Shown here: positions 48,318 through 59,697 of the stretch, piece by piece
Numbering within the stretch: the stretch's first letter is position 1
Layout of the letters: every line of letters starts with the position of its first letter
The notes under the pieces: model-generated
The model's database searches: none
Seen by the model: the letters and a program-made list of their open reading frames with translations, nothing else
Told to the model about the DNA's origin: nothing
Position numbers and translations under genes: made by a program
Source: Pseudogemmobacter faecipullorum
Lineage (GTDB): Bacteria > Pseudomonadota > Alphaproteobacteria > Rhodobacterales > Rhodobacteraceae
Assembly (NCBI RefSeq): GCF_020539525.1
Contig: NZ_JACDXX010000005.1
Coordinates: 124,001 to 188,000 of the forward strand
Reading direction: 5' to 3'
Length of the DNA: 64,000 nucleotides

Positions 48318-48979
48318 CCTCTGCCCCTCTCCTGTCATTGGCCTTGCCGTAAGCCGCTCCGGCTCTGGCAATTGCGCTCCGGGCCGGCTGTGGCGCGGCC
48401 GCTTTTTGTGATTGTGAGAAATAGTCTCAGCCAGAGACGGGATGATGCCGCCCTCGCGCCACCTGCGGCTGGCTGTGCTGCCACCTGCCACCAGGGCCTG
48501 GCCCTGTGCCGGAAACCATCCGGAGCCTGCTGATATCCATCTCTTCCGCCAAACCTGGCCGCATCCGAAACCGCAGCCAATAGAATTCACTCAACAGGCT
48601 TCCCGCAGGGACAGACTGCAATCTGGCCGTGGTGCGGAGCAGATCGGCAGGCGTCGTCCCACCCGGCCTTCGGCAGAAAACAGCCTTACGAGTCAGGTGA
48701 TCACCCACGTTTATCCAACCGTGCAATCTGCTGTTATATATTTCAACTGAAATCTGAAATATCAGGCAAAGGATTATCCTGCGGGTGAGTTATCCCGGCA
48801 GCGGCGGCTGGCTCTCCGGGCATCAGGGCGGCGACCTGCTTTGCAGCCGGGGTAAGGGCCACAGCCCAGGCTCAGCCAAAATGACACAAGTGCCGTGATA
48901 AAATCACGCCCCCCTCAGCCAGGGCGACACCAGGCCCCTGATCCGCTAGTCTGGCTGAGAAAGCGCTGGTGTGAGGTGG
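48318..48979. other. Gene-free region between the ABC operon and the sulfotransferase-like gene
   Basis: About 660 bases with no credible gene. Most is GC-rich, but 48715-48780 is AT-rich and contains a perfect inverted repeat ATATTTCA-N9-TGAAATAT (48738-48762). The operon promoter and possibly a regulator site lie here. Confidence 0.45.
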
Positions 48980-49942
48980 ATGGCACAAACGGGTCAGAAA
49001 ACTGTTCTGCTCCATCTCGGCGCGCATAAAACCGCGACCACTTCGGTGCAGCACTGGTGTCAGAGCAATGCCGGGCTGCTGCTTGAGAACGGCTTTCTCT
49101 ATTGTGGCCATACCCTGCGTGAGCGCTCGGCCTACCGTATCCTGCGCACAGCCTGCGAAGCGGCGCGGGGCGAGTGCGCGCCGCCAGACCAGAGCGCGGC
49201 CATCGCCATTCTGCGCAAATCGATGCAACAGCAGCTGCAACAGCCTGGGGTGAAGGCCTATCTCATCCCCTGGGAGATTTACCTCGGCGAGCCCTGGCGG
49301 GCCGGTTCGGAGGATTTCTATCCCGGGGCCGCCGCCGCAATCGCAGCGCTGCAGGCGATATTGCACGGCCTGCCGGTGCGCATTCTTTATACCCTGCGCG
49401 ATCAGTGGGGCTTTCTGAATTCCTGGTATCAGCAGCTGCAGAAAATGGGCCGCAGCCTTGAGCCAGAGCCCTATATTGCCTGGTGCAGCCGCGCCGATCT
49501 GAGCTGGCAGCCGCTGATCGCCCGGCTGCGCGCCGGATTTGGCGCCGCGAATGTGCATGTGACCGGCTATCAGCCCGAAGGCATGGTTCACAGCCTGCTG
49601 CGAGAATATGGCCTGCCGCCAAAGATCACCGCGACCCTGCCCCCGCTGCGGGTCAACCGGGCCTGGCCGCGTGAGGCAATGGAGATCGCCGCTTTCACCA
49701 TGCCAAAGCTCTCAGCCGCAGACCAGGCTCAGCTGCGGGCCCTGCTCGACCAGGGGTTCAGAGAACACCCCTCGCCCGCCTTCCAGGTCCTGCCGCCGCA
49801 GCTGCGCCCGGAACTCGACGCGCTGTGGCACCAGGACCAGGCGGCGCTGCTGGGGCCGGTGCCCGCGCCAGATCCGCCCGTCGCTGCCGCCAGAACCGGT
49901 TCCGACCCCGTTACCGCCCCGGCACCGCCGGCCCCCGGCTGA
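48980..49942 (+). CDS. Sulfotransferase-like P-loop protein
   Basis: A 320-residue protein starting with VLLHLGAHKTATTSVQHW, the phosphosulfate (PAPS)-binding P-loop of a sulfotransferase family widespread in Rhodobacteraceae. A later LYTLRDQWGFLNSWYQQL segment resembles the 3'-phosphate-binding region (Arg-Asp). The last 35 residues are Pro/Ala-rich and look disordered. The acceptor is unknown; surface polysaccharide is a common guess for this family. The start is uncertain: ATG 48980 or GTG 48971. Confidence 0.75.
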   Translation: MAQTGQKTVLLHLGAHKTATTSVQHWCQSNAGLLLENGFLYCGHTLRERSAYRILRTACEAARGECAPPDQSAAIAILRKSMQQQLQQPGVKAYLIPWEIYLGEPWRAGSEDFYPGAAAAIAALQAILHGLPVRILYTLRDQWGFLNSWYQQLQKMGRSLEPEPYIAWCSRADLSWQPLIARLRAGFGAANVHVTGYQPEGMVHSLLREYGLPPKITATLPPLRVNRAWPREAMEIAAFTMPKLSAADQAQLRALLDQGFREHPSPAFQVLPPQLRPELDALWHQDQAALLGPVPAPDPPVAAARTGSDPVTAPAPPAPG

Positions 49943-50039
49943 GCCAGGCTGCCCGTCAGGCCGCATCAATCACAATAGCAAGCAGAGACCGCAGCCTGCC
50001 GCGAATGCAGGCCCGGCCCGGGCCCGCGCAAAAGCGAAA

Positions 50040-50063
50040 GGCCGGGGCATTTCAGCCCCGGCC
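50040..50063 (-). terminator. Rho-independent terminator of the nuo-birA-coaX-rnj operon
   Basis: Arms GGCCGGGGC (50040-50048) and GCCCCGGCC (50055-50063), six-base loop, followed on the minus strand by CTTTCGCTTTT. It lies seven bases beyond the rnj stop. Confidence 0.75.
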
Positions 50064-50070
50064 CTCTGAC

Positions 50071-51747
50071 TTACTCGAGCATCAGCCGCGAGATGACCAC
50101 CGTCACCTCTGGCTTTTTGCCGATCTCCTCCACCGCGATCTGGCGGATCAGGCGGCGCAGTTCTTCTTCGACCTTATCGTCGTTTTTCAGAACCTTGCGC
50201 CCTGCCCGCTCCATCCATTCACCAAGCTCGGTTTCCATGGTCTCGGCCAGCAGGCTGCCGTTCTTGCCGCGATCGGTCAGGCCCATGATCTCGACCCAGG
50301 GCTCGCCCATCGGCTCGTCATTCTCATCAAGGATGACAGTGGCCAGCACATGGCCATTCAGCGCCATGCGGATCCGGTTGCGGATCACCCCGTCCAGCGC
50401 ACCGATCAGGATCGTACCGTCGAGATAGATCCGGCCGGTTTCGATATATTCGGCCACTTTCGGCACTTCGCCGGTCAGATCCAGCATCATGCCGTTCACC
50501 GTGACCAGCGAGGTCAGCCCGCCTTCGGTGGCGATGCGGGCATGTTCCGAGAGATGACGGTGCTCGCCATGCATCGGGATCAGCATATCGGGCACCAGCA
50601 GACGGTGCACATGTTCCAGATCCGGACGGTTGGCATGGCCCGAGACGTGGTAAAGACCACCGGCATCATCGACAACACGCACGCCCTTTTCGGACAGCGC
50701 ATTCCAGATCCGGCCCACCTCTTTCTCATTGCCCGGGATGGTGCGCGATGAGAACAGGAAAGTATCGCCGGTCTTCATCTCATGGCCGAGATATTTGCCA
50801 CGCGACAAAGCCGCCGCCGCCGCCCGACGCTCGCCCTGGCTGCCGGTGACCAGCAGCATCAGATTGCGGCGCGGAATCTCCAGCGCCTCATCGGGCGAGA
50901 CCACGCGCGGGAAGCTGCTCATCACCCCGGTCTCGCGCGCCGCCTGCAGCATCCGCTTCATCGAGCGGCCCATGACGCAGATGGTGCGGTCTGCCGCCAC
51001 CGCCGCCTCGGCCAGGGTCTTCAGACGTGCAACGTTGGAGCCGAAGGTGGTGGCGACAAACATGCCATGCGAATTGCGGATCAGCTCGGCCAGCGGTTCA
51101 GCCAGGGTGGCTTCCGAGCGGCCCGGATGCAGCGAGAAGACATTGGTCGAGTCGCACATCAGCGCCTTGACCGGCTTTTCCGCCGCAATCGCCTCCCAGG
51201 CCGCATCATCCCAGGGTTCACCCACCACCGGCGAGCGGTCGAGTTTGAAATCGCCCGAATGCACGATCCGGCCGCCGGGGCTGTCGATGATCAGCGCTGC
51301 CGATTCCGGCACCGAATGCGACAAAGGCACGAACTGCACCTGGAACGGCCCGGCCTCGACCACTGCCGGGCGCGGCTCGACGATGGTGATCGCATCCAGC
51401 GGCAGGCCCATCTCATCAAGCTTCAGCCGGCCAATGGTGCCGGTGAATTTGCGGGCATAGACTTTCGCCTTAAGCTTCGGCCAGAGATGGCCAAGCGCCC
51501 CGATGTGATCCTCATGGGCATGGGTGATGAAAATCGCCTCAAGCCGGTCAGCGCGCTGCTCCAGCCAGGTCATATCCGGCATGATGACATCGACGCCGGG
51601 CGCTCCGTCCATATCGGGGAAGGTCACGCCCATATCAATCAGGATCAGACGTTCCTTACCCGGAGCACCCCAGCCGTAAACATAGGCGTTCATACCGATC
51701 TCGCCGGCGCCCCCGAGGGGAAGGTAGATCAGCCTCTCGCTCTTCAT
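50071..51747 (-). CDS. rnj: Ribonuclease J
   Basis: A 558-residue metallo-beta-lactamase/beta-CASP ribonuclease with 5'-3' exo- and endonuclease activity in RNA maturation and decay. The zinc site is ITHAHEDHIGALGHL, with further ligands in IVHSGDFKLD and the beta-CASP motif HVSGHANRPDLEHVH, and MLIPMHGEHRHL near residue 395. Its ATG overlaps the coaX stop (ATGA at 51744-51747). The order birA-coaX-rnj after nuoN is a conserved alphaproteobacterial arrangement. Confidence 0.95.
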   Translation of the reverse strand: MKSERLIYLPLGGAGEIGMNAYVYGWGAPGKERLILIDMGVTFPDMDGAPGVDVIMPDMTWLEQRADRLEAIFITHAHEDHIGALGHLWPKLKAKVYARKFTGTIGRLKLDEMGLPLDAITIVEPRPAVVEAGPFQVQFVPLSHSVPESAALIIDSPGGRIVHSGDFKLDRSPVVGEPWDDAAWEAIAAEKPVKALMCDSTNVFSLHPGRSEATLAEPLAELIRNSHGMFVATTFGSNVARLKTLAEAAVAADRTICVMGRSMKRMLQAARETGVMSSFPRVVSPDEALEIPRRNLMLLVTGSQGERRAAAAALSRGKYLGHEMKTGDTFLFSSRTIPGNEKEVGRIWNALSEKGVRVVDDAGGLYHVSGHANRPDLEHVHRLLVPDMLIPMHGEHRHLSEHARIATEGGLTSLVTVNGMMLDLTGEVPKVAEYIETGRIYLDGTILIGALDGVIRNRIRMALNGHVLATVILDENDEPMGEPWVEIMGLTDRGKNGSLLAETMETELGEWMERAGRKVLKNDDKVEEELRRLIRQIAVEEIGKKPEVTVVISRLMLE

Positions 51748-52517
51748 TGGTTATCCTTATTGTACTGATGGATCAGAACGAGGCCATGCATGGTCAGATC
51801 GTCCTCAACCGACTCGAAAATTGCAGTGTCCTGGGCGAAGAGCGAAGCCAGGCCGCCAGTGGCGATCACCTTCATCGCGCGCCCGCGTTCATTGCGGATG
51901 GCGCGCACAATGCCTTCGACCAGGCCGATATAGCCCCAATACACGCCTGACTGCATACAAGCTACCGTATTCGTGCCGATGGCCTTTGCCGGTTTTGTCA
52001 CGTCAACATGCGGCAAAGCCGCCGCTGCCATATGCAGCGCCTCAAGGCTGAGGTTCACCCCCGGGGCAATCACCCCGCCGATATAGGCCCCGTCATGATC
52101 GACCACATCAAAGGTGGTGGCGGTGCCGAAATCCACCACGATCAGATCGCCGCCATGGCGGTCAAAGGCCCCGGCGGTATTGACCAGCCGGTCCGGCCCG
52201 ACCGTGGTGCCTTTATCGACCCGCGGCTCATGCGGCAGGCGGCATTCAGGCTTGCCCACCACCAGCGGGCGGCAGTCGAAATAGCGATCCGCCAGCACCC
52301 GCAGATTGAACACCACCCGCGGCACGGTCGAGGAGATGATCACCTCACTGATCTGCACCTCGAGCCGGTTGAGCAGGATCAGCGAGGAGAGCCAGACGTA
52401 ATATTCATCGGCCGTGCGTTTGTGATCCGTGGCAATGCGCCAGGTGGCCAGGGTTTCACTGCCGTTCTGCACAGCAAAAACGGTATTGGTATTGCCGCAG
52501 TCAATGGCGAGAAGCAT
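51744..52517 (-). CDS. coaX: Type III pantothenate kinase
   Basis: A 257-residue ASKHA-fold kinase phosphorylating pantothenate, the first step of coenzyme A synthesis. Characteristic segments are MLLAIDCGNTNTVFAV, TVGPDRLVNTAGAF and VVDFGTATTFDVVD. It lies 75 bases after birA and is translationally coupled to rnj. Confidence 0.96.
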   Translation of the reverse strand: MLLAIDCGNTNTVFAVQNGSETLATWRIATDHKRTADEYYVWLSSLILLNRLEVQISEVIISSTVPRVVFNLRVLADRYFDCRPLVVGKPECRLPHEPRVDKGTTVGPDRLVNTAGAFDRHGGDLIVVDFGTATTFDVVDHDGAYIGGVIAPGVNLSLEALHMAAAALPHVDVTKPAKAIGTNTVACMQSGVYWGYIGLVEGIVRAIRNERGRAMKVIATGGLASLFAQDTAIFESVEDDLTMHGLVLIHQYNKDNQ

Positions 52518-52592
52518 GAGAGGCTCCGCTTGGTAGGGATGAATCTGCCCCGGGGCCGGAACCGCGGGCGCAAAGAGAGCGCGCCGTCCCGC

Positions 52593-53324
52593 TCAGAAGA
52601 AAACCTCGGCAGCCGGAATGGCGGTCAGGCCATGCGCCTCGCGCAGCATCAGATTGCCCTGATCATCAATGGTCTCAAAGGTGCCTTCGCGGCTCAGCGT
52701 GCCGGTACGGGCAATGATCCGCTCACCGAGCCGGGCCGCACGCGCCAGCCAGGCTTTGCGCAAAGGCGCAAAACCCTCGTGCCGGAACCGCCCTTCCCAT
52801 TCGCTCATGGCCGGGGCCAGCGCATCGAGGAAATGCGCGGGCGTGATCCGCAACCCGGTTTCCCCCAGCAGCGAGACCGGCGGCACCGCCCCGGGCTCTA
52901 CCCGTGCCGGGGGTGGCGCGCCGATCAGATTGACGCCGATACCGATCACCAGGCAGGGGCCCTGGGCCTCAAGCAGAATGCCGGTCAGCTTGCCGCCATT
53001 GAGCAGCACATCATTCGGCCATTTCAGCGCGAAAGCCGGTGAGAGCCCGGTCAGCGCCGAGAAAGCATCATAAAGGGCGAGAGCTGTGGTGAAACTGCGC
53101 AGCCCGAGCAGAACCGGCGGCTCGTCGATCTTCTGCACCAGGCTGGCGTAGAAATTCCCGGGCGGGCTGACCCATTCCCGCGCCCTTCTGCCCCGGCCAG
53201 CGCTCTGCTCAGCCGCCAGAATCCACAGAGGCCCCCGAAGCTCGGGGGCCTGCCGGAAGGCTTCGGCATTGGTGGAATCGACCGTGGTCAGTTCCAGCCG
53301 GGCCGGGATAAGATCAGCGCACAA
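52593..53324 (-). CDS. birA: Biotin-[acetyl-CoA-carboxylase] ligase
   Basis: A 243-residue biotin protein ligase that attaches biotin to the acetyl-CoA carboxylase carrier. ATP/biotin-binding motifs are [12 protein letters not shown] and [13 protein letters not shown]; the early [11 protein letters not shown] is typical. There is no N-terminal DNA-binding domain, so it is not a repressor. The likely start is TTG at 53322-53324, inside the last codons of nuoN (overlap of 11 bases), because the conserved region begins only a few residues later. Confidence 0.92.
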   Translation of the reverse strand: MCADLIPARLELTTVDSTNAEAFRQAPELRGPLWILAAEQSAGRGRRAREWVSPPGNFYASLVQKIDEPPVLLGLRSFTTALALYDAFSALTGLSPAFALKWPNDVLLNGGKLTGILLEAQGPCLVIGIGVNLIGAPPPARVEPGAVPPVSLLGETGLRITPAHFLDALAPAMSEWEGRFRHEGFAPLRKAWLARAARLGERIIARTGTLSREGTFETIDDQGNLMLREAHGLTAIPAAEVFF

Positions 53325-54771
53325 GGGCCTGAGCCGCGGTGAGCGCCGGGCCTTCGATGCCGAAGAGGTTGATCGCGCCGAGCAGCATGACCGCAGCTGC
53401 CGCAACGAAGATCACCCATTGCACCGGCGACATGCGGATCTGTGCCGGGCTTTCGCTGTCGCCGAAATAGACGAAATAGACCACGCGCAGATAGTAGAAG
53501 GCACCGATCACCGAAGCCACCGCCCCGGCCAGAGCCAGCCAGACCATCCCCGCATCCACCGCCGATTTCAGCACCGCCAGCTTGGCGAAGAAGCCGATGA
53601 AGGGCGGCACACCGGCCAGCGAGAAGAACACCATCAACAGGCCAAGCGCTTTCAGCGGCTCGGTTTTCGAGATCATTTTCAGGCTGGCAATATCGGTGAC
53701 CGGGCGGCCGTCGCGCTCCATCGACAGGATAAAAGCGAAAGCGCCGATGCCGGTGGTGACATAGATCGCCATATAGAGCAGCATTGCCTGCACGCCCTGG
53801 GCTGCCACTTCGGCATTGCCGGTGGTCGCCGCTGCCAGACCGATCAGCGCATAGCCCATATGGGCGATCGAGGAATAGGCCATCAGACGTTTGATGTCTT
53901 TCTGACCGATCGCCGCGACCGAGCCGAGATAGACCGAAGCCACGGCAAAGGCCGCCAGAACCTGGCCCCATTGCATCGGGATCGCGCCGAAAGCATCCCA
54001 GACCAAACGCGCGATCAGCGCCATGGCCGCCACTTTCGGTGCGGTGGCGAAGAAGGCGGTCACCGGGGTCGGCGAGCCCTCGTAAACATCGGGCGTCCAC
54101 ATATGGAAGGGCGCGGCCGAGATTTTGAAGGCCAGACCGGCCAGCATGAAGATCAGACCGAACAGCAGGCCCAGCGGGATCTCACCCGACATGGTGGTCA
54201 GGATGCCCGAGAACAAAGTGGTACCGGCAAAGCCGTAAACCAGCGAGGCGCCGAACAGCAGCATCCCCGAAGACAGCGAGCCGAGCACGAAATATTTAAG
54301 ACCCGCTTCCGAGGAACGCGCGGAATCGCGGCGCATCGCAGCGGTGACATAAAGCGCCAGCGACTGCAGCTCGAGGCCGAGATAAAGCGCCATCAGATCC
54401 CCGGCCGAGACCATCATCATCATGCCCAGAACCGCCAGTGAGAGGATCACCGGATATTCAAAGCGCAGCATGTTCCAGCGGCTCATATAATCCTGGCCGA
54501 CCACCATCGCAGCGGCAGCCGAGAGCAGGATCAGCACTTTGGTGAAGCGCGCGAAAGGATCATCGATGAACATGCCACCGAAGGCCGGACGCGCGCCCTC
54601 GCCCGCGATGCCGATCCAGAGCGCAAGGGCGACAAACACCCCCGCCGTGGCCCAGACCAGCGGCACGGCCACTTTGTCCTTGCTGGTATAGACCCCGAAC
54701 ATCAGCGCGGCCATCGCATAGAGCGCGAGGATCACCTCGGGCAGGACGATGTTAAAATCAACTGCAGTCAT
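53314..54771 (-). CDS. nuoN: NADH-quinone oxidoreductase subunit N
   Basis: A 485-residue, 13-14-helix proton-pumping subunit of complex I, of the antiporter-like family (Proton_antipo_M). Conserved charged helix residues lie in [14 protein letters not shown] and in [18 protein letters not shown]. It closes the series of nuo genes in the operon; birA overlaps its end. The spacer to nuoM is 12 bases. Confidence 0.96.
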   Translation of the reverse strand: MTAVDFNIVLPEVILALYAMAALMFGVYTSKDKVAVPLVWATAGVFVALALWIGIAGEGARPAFGGMFIDDPFARFTKVLILLSAAAAMVVGQDYMSRWNMLRFEYPVILSLAVLGMMMMVSAGDLMALYLGLELQSLALYVTAAMRRDSARSSEAGLKYFVLGSLSSGMLLFGASLVYGFAGTTLFSGILTTMSGEIPLGLLFGLIFMLAGLAFKISAAPFHMWTPDVYEGSPTPVTAFFATAPKVAAMALIARLVWDAFGAIPMQWGQVLAAFAVASVYLGSVAAIGQKDIKRLMAYSSIAHMGYALIGLAAATTGNAEVAAQGVQAMLLYMAIYVTTGIGAFAFILSMERDGRPVTDIASLKMISKTEPLKALGLLMVFFSLAGVPPFIGFFAKLAVLKSAVDAGMVWLALAGAVASVIGAFYYLRVVYFVYFGDSESPAQIRMSPVQWVIFVAAAAVMLLGAINLFGIEGPALTAAQALVR

Positions 54772-54783
54772 GACCCTGCTTCC

Positions 54784-56331
54784 TCAGTGCAACGCAGCCT
54801 GATCTGCCACAGCGGGCAGAGCAGCCTGGTAATTTTCGATCAGGGCGGAAACCGACGGCCCGATGATATCGGTGACAAGGCTCGGATAGATGCCGAGCAG
54901 CAGCGTCATCGCCACCAGCGGGGCGAAGATCAGCTTCTCGCGCGCCGTCATATCGGTGATCAGCTTCAGGCTGTCCTTGGTCAGCGCGCCAAAGACCACG
55001 CGGCGGTAGAGCCACAGGCCATAGGAGGCCGAGAAGATCACCCCGGTGGCGGCGAAGAAGGCGATCCAGGTATTGACCTGGAACATGCCCATGATGGTCA
55101 GGAATTCGCCAACGAAGCCCGAAGTGCCCGGCAGGCCGACATTGGCCATGCTGAAGAACATGAAGACCATCGCATAGGCCGGCATCCGCGACACCAGACC
55201 GCCATAGGCCGAAATCTCACGGGTATGCATCCGGTCATAGATCACGCCAACGCAGAGGAAGAGCGCGCCCGAGATGAAGCCATGCGAGATCATCTGGAAA
55301 ATCGCACCATCAAGGCCCTGCTGGTTCATCGCGAAAATCCCCATGGTCACATAGCCCATATGGGCGACCGAGGAATAAGCGATCAGCTTCTTCATATCGG
55401 TCTGAACCATGGCGACCAGCGAGGTATAGACCACCGCGATTGCCGACATCCAGAACACCAGTGGCGCCAGCAGATCGGTCGCCACCGGGAACATCGGGAT
55501 CGAGAAGCGCAGGAAGCCATAGCCGCCCATCTTCAGCATCACCGCCGCCAGGATCACCGAGCCTGCGGTGGGCGCCTGAACGTGGGCATCGGGCAGCCAG
55601 GTGTGCACCGGCCACATCGGCATTTTCACCGCGAAGCTGGCGAAGAAGGCAAGGAACAGCAAAGTCTGCACGCCGCCGACGACGGTGAAGCCCAGCAGGC
55701 GGAACTCTTCCGAGGGGAAGGCCGCACGGGCCGGATCAAGCAAAGCCACAATATCGGTGGTGCCCGACATTGCATACATCGCGATCATCGCCACCAGCAT
55801 CAGCACCGAGCCGAGGAAGGTATAGAGGAAGAATTTGAACGCGGCATAGATGCGGTTCGCCCCGCCCCAGATGCCGATGATCAGGAACATCGGGATCAGA
55901 CCTGCCTCGAAGAACAGGTAGAACATCACCAGATCCAGCGCACAGAACACGCCGATCATCAGCGTCTCGAGCACCAGGAAGGCGATCATATATTCCTTGA
56001 GGCGCTTATCCACCTCCCAGGCCGACCAGATCACCAGCGGCATCAGGAAGGTGGTCAGCATGATCAGCAGGATCGAAATCCCGTCGACGCCGGTCTTCCA
56101 CTTCAGCCCCATGACCCATTCGGCCTCAGTGACGAACTGGAAGCCGGTATTGGCGGGATCAAACTCGGCCAGCAGGAACAGCGAGGCGAGGAAGGTGGCC
56201 AGCGTTGCGAACATCGCCAGCCATTTTGCCGAGGAGCGCGCAGCAGCATCATCGCCGCGCAGGAACAAAGCCATGATCACTGCCGCAACCAGCGGCAGGA
56301 ACAGGATGATATTGAGAAGTTGTTGTGCCAT
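54784..56331 (-). CDS. nuoM: NADH-quinone oxidoreductase subunit M
   Basis: A 515-residue antiporter-like membrane subunit of complex I with about 14 helices. Recognisable are [20 protein letters not shown], the conserved [20 protein letters not shown] and [18 protein letters not shown]. It lies 15 bases downstream of nuoL. Confidence 0.97.
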   Translation of the reverse strand: MAQQLLNIILFLPLVAAVIMALFLRGDDAAARSSAKWLAMFATLATFLASLFLLAEFDPANTGFQFVTEAEWVMGLKWKTGVDGISILLIMLTTFLMPLVIWSAWEVDKRLKEYMIAFLVLETLMIGVFCALDLVMFYLFFEAGLIPMFLIIGIWGGANRIYAAFKFFLYTFLGSVLMLVAMIAMYAMSGTTDIVALLDPARAAFPSEEFRLLGFTVVGGVQTLLFLAFFASFAVKMPMWPVHTWLPDAHVQAPTAGSVILAAVMLKMGGYGFLRFSIPMFPVATDLLAPLVFWMSAIAVVYTSLVAMVQTDMKKLIAYSSVAHMGYVTMGIFAMNQQGLDGAIFQMISHGFISGALFLCVGVIYDRMHTREISAYGGLVSRMPAYAMVFMFFSMANVGLPGTSGFVGEFLTIMGMFQVNTWIAFFAATGVIFSASYGLWLYRRVVFGALTKDSLKLITDMTAREKLIFAPLVAMTLLLGIYPSLVTDIIGPSVSALIENYQAALPAVADQAALH

Positions 56332-56346
56332 GGATCCCGGGCCTCC

Positions 56347-58590
56347 TTATTTGGCGCCGCTGAAGAGCGTCATCCAGGTGACCAGGGCAACAATCCCGAG
56401 CACCATTGCGAAGGCATAGTGGAAGACAAAGCCCGTCTGAGCGCGGGCAGCGAGGCGGGTGAAGAAGGGCACGATGCCCATAGCCACCCCGTTGATCGTG
56501 CCATCGATGGCTTTCATATCGAATTTCCAGAACAGACGGCCAAGCGCCTGGGCCGGGCGGACGAAGAGGAAGGTATAGATCTCGTCAAAATACCATTTGT
56601 TCAGCAGGAACAGGTACAAAGGACGCTGGTTCTCGGCCAGACGGCGCGGCCAGGAGGGGTTTTTGATGTAGAACAGCCAGGACAGGATCAGACCGGTCAG
56701 CATGGCGATAAAGGGGGCAACCTTCACCCAGTCCGGCACCATATGGGCGGCGGCGATGATGGTATTCGGGGCATGGCCCGAAGCCTCGACCTTGGCGGCA
56801 TCGACACGGGCATCGACTTTCGCCTGCTCTTCCGCGCCATAGGGCAGCATCAGCAGCGCGCCTTTCGGAGCCTGAGCCACGCCATGAGCCGGAGCCGGAG
56901 CGGCAGCATGATCCCCGGCTTCGACAGCCTCAGCTTCCGGCGCAGCTTCGGTGCCGGATGTCGCATCAGCAGCGGGGGCAGCCGGGGCGGCTTCCTCATG
57001 ATGGGCCGAGGCCAGCTGGTCCATGCCGAACCAGTCGCGCAGCTTCACCTCATCGCCGAAGAACACCTTGTACCAGATCATGCCCGAGAACAGCGCGCCA
57101 AGCGCCAGAACCCCAAGCGGGATCAGCATGACAGCCGGGCTTTCATGCGGCTCGTGGTGGTGATCATGGCCGTGATCGTCATGGCCATGGCCGTGACCAT
57201 GATCCTCAGCCGGTTTCTGATCTGCACGGTTTTCGCCGTAGAAGGTCAGGAACATCAGACGCCAGGAATAGAACGAGGTCATGCCGGCGGCGATAACAAG
57301 CATCCAGAAGGCATAGGTCGAGCCGATCCAGGCGCTCTCAATCACCGCATCTTTCGACAGGAAGCCGGCGAAGCCGTAATAGGTCAGCGGGATCCCGACG
57401 CCGGTGATGGCGAGGGTGCCGATCATCATCGCCCAGAAGGTCAGCGGGATCTTTTTACGCAGACCGCCATACCAGCGCATATCCTGCTCGTGATGGGTCG
57501 CATGGATCACCGAACCGGCGCCAAGGAACAGCATCGCTTTGAAGAAAGCATGGGTGAAGAGGTGGAACATCGCCACCGGATAGGCGCCCACGCCGGCCGC
57601 CACGAACATATAGCCGAGCTGCGAACAGGTCGAATAGGCGATCACGCGCTTGATATCATTCTGCACCAGACCCACGGTCGCGGCGAAGAAGGCGGTGGTG
57701 GCGCCAAGGAAGGTGATGAAAGCGGTGGTGTCGGGCGCATATTCATAGACCGGCGACATGCGGCAGACGAGGAACACCCCGGCGGTCACCATGGTTGCAG
57801 CATGGATCAGCGCCGAGACCGGGGTCGGGCCCTCCATCGCATCCGGCAGCCAGGTGTGCAGGAACAGCTGTGCCGATTTGCCCATCGCGCCGACGAACAG
57901 CAGGAAGGCGATCAGATTGACGGCATTCCAGTCGGTCCAGAGGAAGCGGATCGTGGTCTCAGTCAGCGCCGGAATGGCGGCAAAGATCTCATCAAAGCGG
58001 ATCGAGTCGGTCAGCAGATAGAGACCGGCAATCCCGAGCAGGAAGCCAAAATCCCCGACCCGGTTGACGATGAAAGCCTTCATCGCCGCCGCACCGGCCG
58101 ATTGCTTCTTATAATAGAAGCCGATCAGCAGATAGGAGGCCACGCCCACCCCTTCCCAGCCGAAGAACATCTGCAGGAGGTTATCGGCGGTGACAAGGGT
58201 CAGCATCGCAAAGGTGAAGAACGACAGATAGGCGAAGAAACGGGCGCGGTAGCTCTCGTCTTCGGTCCAGTTGTCGTCATGGGCCATATAGCCAAAGGAA
58301 TAGAGATGCACGAGGGCCGAGACCGAGTTCACCACCACCAGCATGATCGCGGTCATCCGGTCAACGCGGATCGACCAGTCGGCCGAAAGCGTGCCGGACT
58401 GGATCCAGTCAAGGATCTGCACCTGCTGGGTGGTGCCGTCAAAGCCGAGGAAAATCACCCAGCTCAGCGCGGCGGCAAGGAATACCGTGGCCGTGGTCAG
58501 GATCTGCGCCGGTCTCTCACCGAACAGCTTCCAGCCATAGCCACAGAGGATGGCCCCGATCAGGGGTGCAAAAAAGATGACCTGAACCAT
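56347..58590 (-). CDS. nuoL: NADH-quinone oxidoreductase subunit L
   Basis: A 747-residue antiporter-like subunit with the long lateral helix of complex I. Conserved are [39 protein letters not shown] and [16 protein letters not shown]. It is longer than the 613-residue E. coli protein. A His/Asp-rich loop ([17 protein letters not shown], about residue 480) and an Ala/Glu/Pro-rich insert (about 540-590) lie between late helices. Such insertions occur in related Rhodobacteraceae; the His-rich loop could bind metal ions, which is inference. Confidence 0.97.
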   Translation of the reverse strand: MVQVIFFAPLIGAILCGYGWKLFGERPAQILTTATVFLAAALSWVIFLGFDGTTQQVQILDWIQSGTLSADWSIRVDRMTAIMLVVVNSVSALVHLYSFGYMAHDDNWTEDESYRARFFAYLSFFTFAMLTLVTADNLLQMFFGWEGVGVASYLLIGFYYKKQSAGAAAMKAFIVNRVGDFGFLLGIAGLYLLTDSIRFDEIFAAIPALTETTIRFLWTDWNAVNLIAFLLFVGAMGKSAQLFLHTWLPDAMEGPTPVSALIHAATMVTAGVFLVCRMSPVYEYAPDTTAFITFLGATTAFFAATVGLVQNDIKRVIAYSTCSQLGYMFVAAGVGAYPVAMFHLFTHAFFKAMLFLGAGSVIHATHHEQDMRWYGGLRKKIPLTFWAMMIGTLAITGVGIPLTYYGFAGFLSKDAVIESAWIGSTYAFWMLVIAAGMTSFYSWRLMFLTFYGENRADQKPAEDHGHGHGHDDHGHDHHHEPHESPAVMLIPLGVLALGALFSGMIWYKVFFGDEVKLRDWFGMDQLASAHHEEAAPAAPAADATSGTEAAPEAEAVEAGDHAAAPAPAHGVAQAPKGALLMLPYGAEEQAKVDARVDAAKVEASGHAPNTIIAAAHMVPDWVKVAPFIAMLTGLILSWLFYIKNPSWPRRLAENQRPLYLFLLNKWYFDEIYTFLFVRPAQALGRLFWKFDMKAIDGTINGVAMGIVPFFTRLAARAQTGFVFHYAFAMVLGIVALVTWMTLFSGAK

Positions 58591-58594
58591 GCTC

Positions 58595-58900
58595 TCAGCC
58601 CTTCATCACATTCACGTCTTCCACGTCGATCGTGCCGCGGTTGCGGAAGAAGACGACCAGGATCGCGAGACCGATGGCAGCTTCTGCCGCTGCCACTGTC
58701 AGCACGAAGAGGGTGAAGACCTGCCCGGTCAGATCGCCCGAGAAGGACGAAAAGGCCACAAGGTTGATATTCACCGACAGGAGGATGAGTTCGATCGACA
58801 TCAGAATGACGATCACATTCTTCCGGTTGAGGAAGATCCCGAAGATGCCGATGACGAAGAGGATCGCCGCCACCGTAATGTAATGTTCAAGTCCTACCAT
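58595..58900 (-). CDS. nuoK: NADH-quinone oxidoreductase subunit K
   Basis: A 101-residue, three-helix membrane subunit (MrpC-like) of complex I. The two conserved membrane glutamates are visible in [17 protein letters not shown] and [12 protein letters not shown]. It is four bases from nuoL. A 188-base spacer separates it from nuoJ. Confidence 0.97.
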   Translation of the reverse strand: MVGLEHYITVAAILFVIGIFGIFLNRKNVIVILMSIELILLSVNINLVAFSSFSGDLTGQVFTLFVLTVAAAEAAIGLAILVVFFRNRGTIDVEDVNVMKG

Positions 58901-59088
58901 CTCATCCGTCCCTCAGGCGCTCGTTTGCCTGTTATTGTTCCGTGTGTCTGCGCCGCTTCCGGGCCTGGGGCCGGCAGGAGCAGCGCAACGAAATATTCTG
59001 CGGACCCCTGCCCGCGCGTCTGGCCGTCTGCCGGCATTTCGTGCCCCGGGTCCGGCCCGCCGAGGCCGGACCCGGGGCGCCCGGCAGG

Positions 59089-59697
59089 TCAGAGACCCTG
59101 GCCCGGTTTGACGTCTTTCAGCTCCATCGTCTTCGCCGGATCGCGCCACATCTGCTCAAGCACATTCTGGCGCTTGATGCCGGTGCGGTGGCGCAAAGTC
59201 AGCAGGATCGCGCCGATCATTGCGACCAGCAGCACCAGCGACGAGGCGAGGAAGAGATAGAGATATTTGTCATAAAGGATCAGGCCGATGGCGCGGATAT
59301 TCTCGACCCCCTCAACACTGATCGCCTGGCGCAGCGCCGTGGCCTGTTCGGCGCTTTTCCAGGCGCCCAGACCGATGGCCAGCTGCATGAGCAGCACCAG
59401 CCCGATCAGCAGACCCAGCGGCATGGCCCGCGCCATCTCGCCCTTGAGCGTGGCGAAATCAACATCGAGCATCATCACCACAAACAGGAAAAGCACCGCC
59501 ACCGCGCCGACATAGACGATCAGCAGCAGCATGGCGACGAATTCAGCGCCGAGGATGACGAAAAGCCCGGTCGCGCCGCAAAAGGCCGCGATCAGCCAGA
59601 GCACGGCATGAACCGGGTTGCGCGCGATCGTCACCATCAGCCCCGAGGCCACGGTCACCGCCGCAAAGACGTAAAAGGCGAGTGCAACGCCGGTCAT
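59089..59697 (-). CDS. nuoJ: NADH-quinone oxidoreductase subunit J
   Basis: A 202-residue, five-helix membrane subunit of complex [21 protein letters not shown] is the conserved helix 3 region involved in coupling. The start overlaps the stop of the upstream carboxymuconolactone-decarboxylase-like gene (ATGA at 59694-59697). After its stop there is a GC-rich spacer of about 190 bases with no credible gene before nuoK. Confidence 0.96.
   Translation of the reverse strand: MTGVALAFYVFAAVTVASGLMVTIARNPVHAVLWLIAAFCGATGLFVILGAEFVAMLLLIVYVGAVAVLFLFVVMMLDVDFATLKGEMARAMPLGLLIGLVLLMQLAIGLGAWKSAEQATALRQAISVEGVENIRAIGLILYDKYLYLFLASSLVLLVAMIGAILLTLRHRTGIKRQNVLEQMWRDPAKTMELKDVKPGQGL

Noticed and set aside
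54787-58716. A 1309-codon open frame antisense to nuoM and nuoL, and similar long antisense frames (for example 3384-5822, 10760-12871)
   Set aside because: These are mirror frames of real high-GC genes. They are rich in His, Arg, Gly and Gln and show no family motifs.
58901-59088. Small gene in the nuoJ-nuoK spacer
   Set aside because: The only frame is Arg/Gly/Ala-rich without a plausible start or homology; it looks like GC-rich noise.
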